A stretch of 10,384 nt of DNA from an uncultured Sphingobacteriales bacterium (GTDB lineage: Bacteria > Bacteroidota > Bacteroidia > Chitinophagales > Chitinophagaceae), in NCBI GenBank assembly GCA_946887085.1, contig CAMPKG010000095.1, forward strand, positions 1 through 10,384, in the 5' to 3' direction. Shown in pieces: positions 7,517-10,384 of the stretch. Numbering within the stretch: position 1 is the first letter of the stretch; every line of letters starts with the position of its first letter. Position numbers and translations under genes: made by a program. The notes below the pieces were generated by a model, which saw nothing but the letters and a program-made list of their open reading frames with translations, was not told the origin of the DNA and did not search any database.

Positions 7517-8713
7517 TTAATTTAAAGATAATCTGTCAGGCGCTGCGGATGCATCTTCTTTCTTTACCCGCATCAGCTCGGCAAAAACAATGCACCATAC
7601 CATGATGCAGGGTACTACTTTGATAACATAAGGCACAAAAAAACCGTTACGTACAGCCGGCGGAAAAAGATCGGTAGGCGAAAGGCAGGTGAAAATGAAT
7701 ACTACCCATAGCATTACCTTCCGCCAGGTAGCCGGTTCATGGGCAAAATACCAAATGGCAATACCCGTAACAGCAATGATGAAGGTGGAAGACTCGGCCT
7801 TGTGGTTGAAAATAATGACCCAAATGAGCATGAAGGCGAGGAACAGCATGCGGTAGAGCAGGTTGCCATATTGCCGGTAGCGCATAAGCGGGATGAAAAA
7901 AAGCAGGATGCCCAGCCCGATGACGATATTTTTAACCCCGCCAAGTCCAAACCAGCTATGCAGCCAGCCCATGATAGAGAAACCAAAAGAAACAGACTGG
8001 TCTTCACCCATCATCCGCGCCCAGCTCTGGTATTGGGCAATCAGTTCCTGCGGGCTTAGGACTACCAGTGGTATAAAGAAGAAAAGCACCGTCCAAAACG
8101 CCGACCAGAAGATGAATTTGACCTTATCGGGGTAAAACAAAAAAAGCGCGAAGCCGATGGCGCCATATACTTTAATAAAGGTGGCCGCCACCAGCAAAAG
8201 CGTCGCCATCATTGTTTTTCTCCGCTCCAGCAGCGCAAAAGCGCCGATGAGCAGGCCCCCGAGCAGCGCATTGCTCTGGGAGCTTTGCAGGGTGGTGAGC
8301 AGCTCCAGCGCTATGAACCAGAGCAGCAGGCTTATTTTTTTATCGCCCAGCGGCAGCATGCGGATGGCTGCGTACAATACCAGTGTATTTACCAGGTTCC
8401 AGATGATGAGGCCGACTACATCCGGCAGGTAGGCCAGCGAGCCCATGGCCAAGGCGAAGGTTGGGCTGTATTTATAGAGGTCCCATTGCTCGTCAAGGTG
8501 CCAGATATAAAGGTCTTTGCCGCCGATCAGGTGGAAGAAGGAGTTTTTGAAGATGATATAGTTATTATACTCGGTGTACATCCGGCCGCCAAACTCGTGG
8601 CTGGCGCCCAGCGAATACAGGTGGATGCTGGCCACGATGGTCATCAGCACGTATATTATTAATATAGTGCGGTGTTTGAGGAGTTGCGATCGCAGTGCCT
8701 GCCAGCTAGCCAT
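7517..8713 (-). CDS. Polytopic membrane protein, GT87/DUF2029-like glycosyltransferase
   Basis: The protein has 398 residues and about 10-11 predicted membrane segments (for example 16-34, 99-118, 127-143, 168-194, 198-219, 262-278, 286-302, 309-324, 331-345, 360-380). The layout resembles GT-C fold family 87: a first outer loop of about 50 residues ending in GGKDLYIW and LYKYSPTFALAMG, then an SQSNALLGGLLIGAFALLER segment like the gQxN motif of the family. Known members transfer sugars, such as mannose, from polyprenyl-phosphate donors at the outer face of the inner membrane. In related proteins an Asp in the first loop is thought to be the general base; here the corresponding place reads TEYNNY, with E48. 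The acceptor and donor cannot be told. It ends in a charged cytoplasmic tail (MRVKKEDASAAPD). It is divergent from atpB and stands alone. Other multispan glycosyltransferase families remain possible. Confidence 0.7.
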   Translation of the reverse strand: MASWQALRSQLLKHRTILIIYVLMTIVASIHLYSLGASHEFGGRMYTEYNNYIIFKNSFFHLIGGKDLYIWHLDEQWDLYKYSPTFALAMGSLAYLPDVVGLIIWNLVNTLVLYAAIRMLPLGDKKISLLLWFIALELLTTLQSSQSNALLGGLLIGAFALLERRKTMMATLLLVAATFIKVYGAIGFALFLFYPDKVKFIFWSAFWTVLFFFIPLVVLSPQELIAQYQSWARMMGEDQSVSFGFSIMGWLHSWFGLGGVKNIVIGLGILLFFIPLMRYRQYGNLLYRMLFLAFMLIWVIIFNHKAESSTFIIAVTGIAIWYFAHEPATWRKVMLWVVFIFTCLSPTDLFPPAVRNGFFVPYVIKVVPCIMVWCIVFAELMRVKKEDASAAPDRLSLN

Positions 8714-8728
8714 AAGCGGAAATTGGGG

Positions 8729-8736
8729 CGAAAATA
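8729..8736 (-). promoter_or_regulatory. Candidate -7 element of the GT87-like gene
   Basis: On the minus strand this reads TATTTTCG, one mismatch from TAnnTTTG, 15 bases before the ATG, so the leader would be about 10 bases. A TTG lies 14 bases upstream, closer than usual for a -33 element. This is weak support. Confidence 0.3.
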
Positions 8737-8786
8737 CAACGCTAAAACTGCAATAGATATTCTGCTGCGAACTAATATGTAAAGCG

Positions 8787-8851
8787 TTTAAAAGAGGTTT
8801 TTAAAAAAAAATAGTTTGAACTTTTATGTAGACTAAAAACCAGTATCTTTG
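8787..8851 (+). promoter_or_regulatory. Promoter of the atpB-atpE operon
   Basis: TATCTTTG at 8844-8851 matches the Bacteroidota -7 consensus TAnnTTTG exactly, and a TTTG at 8815-8818 could be the -33 element. The 25-base spacing is longer than the roughly 17-23 usually described. An AT-only tract with nine A residues (8803-8811) and a TTTAAAA/TTTTAAA inverted repeat (8787-8805) lies directly upstream, like an UP element. Predicted transcription start is near 8856-8858, giving a leader of about 16 bases. Confidence 0.65.
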
Positions 8852-8873
8852 CGCGAAATTTCAGGGCTGCCTA

Positions 8874-10363
<1,490 letters not shown>

Positions 10364-10384
10364 TTGCTGGTACAAACTTTAACT

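Overview
The window most likely comes from a Bacteroidota chromosome, probably a Chitinophagales-like soil or water member; the phylum is fairly secure and the order is a guess. The reasons are three neighbouring proteins with (or entering) type IX secretion (T9SS) type A sorting domains, promoters matching the Bacteroidota -7 motif TAnnTTTG, no Shine-Dalgarno sequences before the starts, and an ATP synthase a subunit with a signal peptide and a long His-rich periplasmic N-terminus.

Layout. From 1 to 5662, three genes on the minus strand encode secreted T9SS cargo. In transcription order these are a small Cys-containing protein of unknown function (5006-5662), a seven-repeat beta-propeller-like protein with a PKD domain (3053-4963), and a large subtilisin-family protease whose C-terminus runs off the left edge (1-2980). 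The first two carry an identical 19-base element just upstream. A strong intrinsic terminator (5724-5753) separates this cluster from pckA (5775-7391, minus strand), the ATP-dependent PEP carboxykinase of gluconeogenesis, which has its own promoter. Next is a minus-strand polytopic membrane protein resembling GT87/DUF2029 glycosyltransferases (7517-8713). A 160-base divergent region then leads to the plus-strand ATP synthase operon: atpB (8874-10070) and atpE (10097-10363). The remaining F0 and F1 genes are presumably beyond the right edge.

How the genes relate. atpB and atpE form the proton channel and rotor ring of one enzyme. The T9SS trio is co-oriented and may act together outside the cell, but nothing shows a shared substrate. 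pckA and the GT87-like gene look like independent housekeeping or envelope genes. The pckA and atp genes show strong, highly-expressed-type codon choice (many CTG, AAC, GGC/GGT), while the T9SS genes are more AT-rich with mixed codon use.

No stretch over 300 bases lacks a gene. I saw no tRNA, rRNA, CRISPR array, insertion sequence or phage signature. I found no convincing new multi-gene system. The points most worth checking are the altered His motif of the protease, the shared promoter-like element of two cargo genes, and the unknown small cargo protein.
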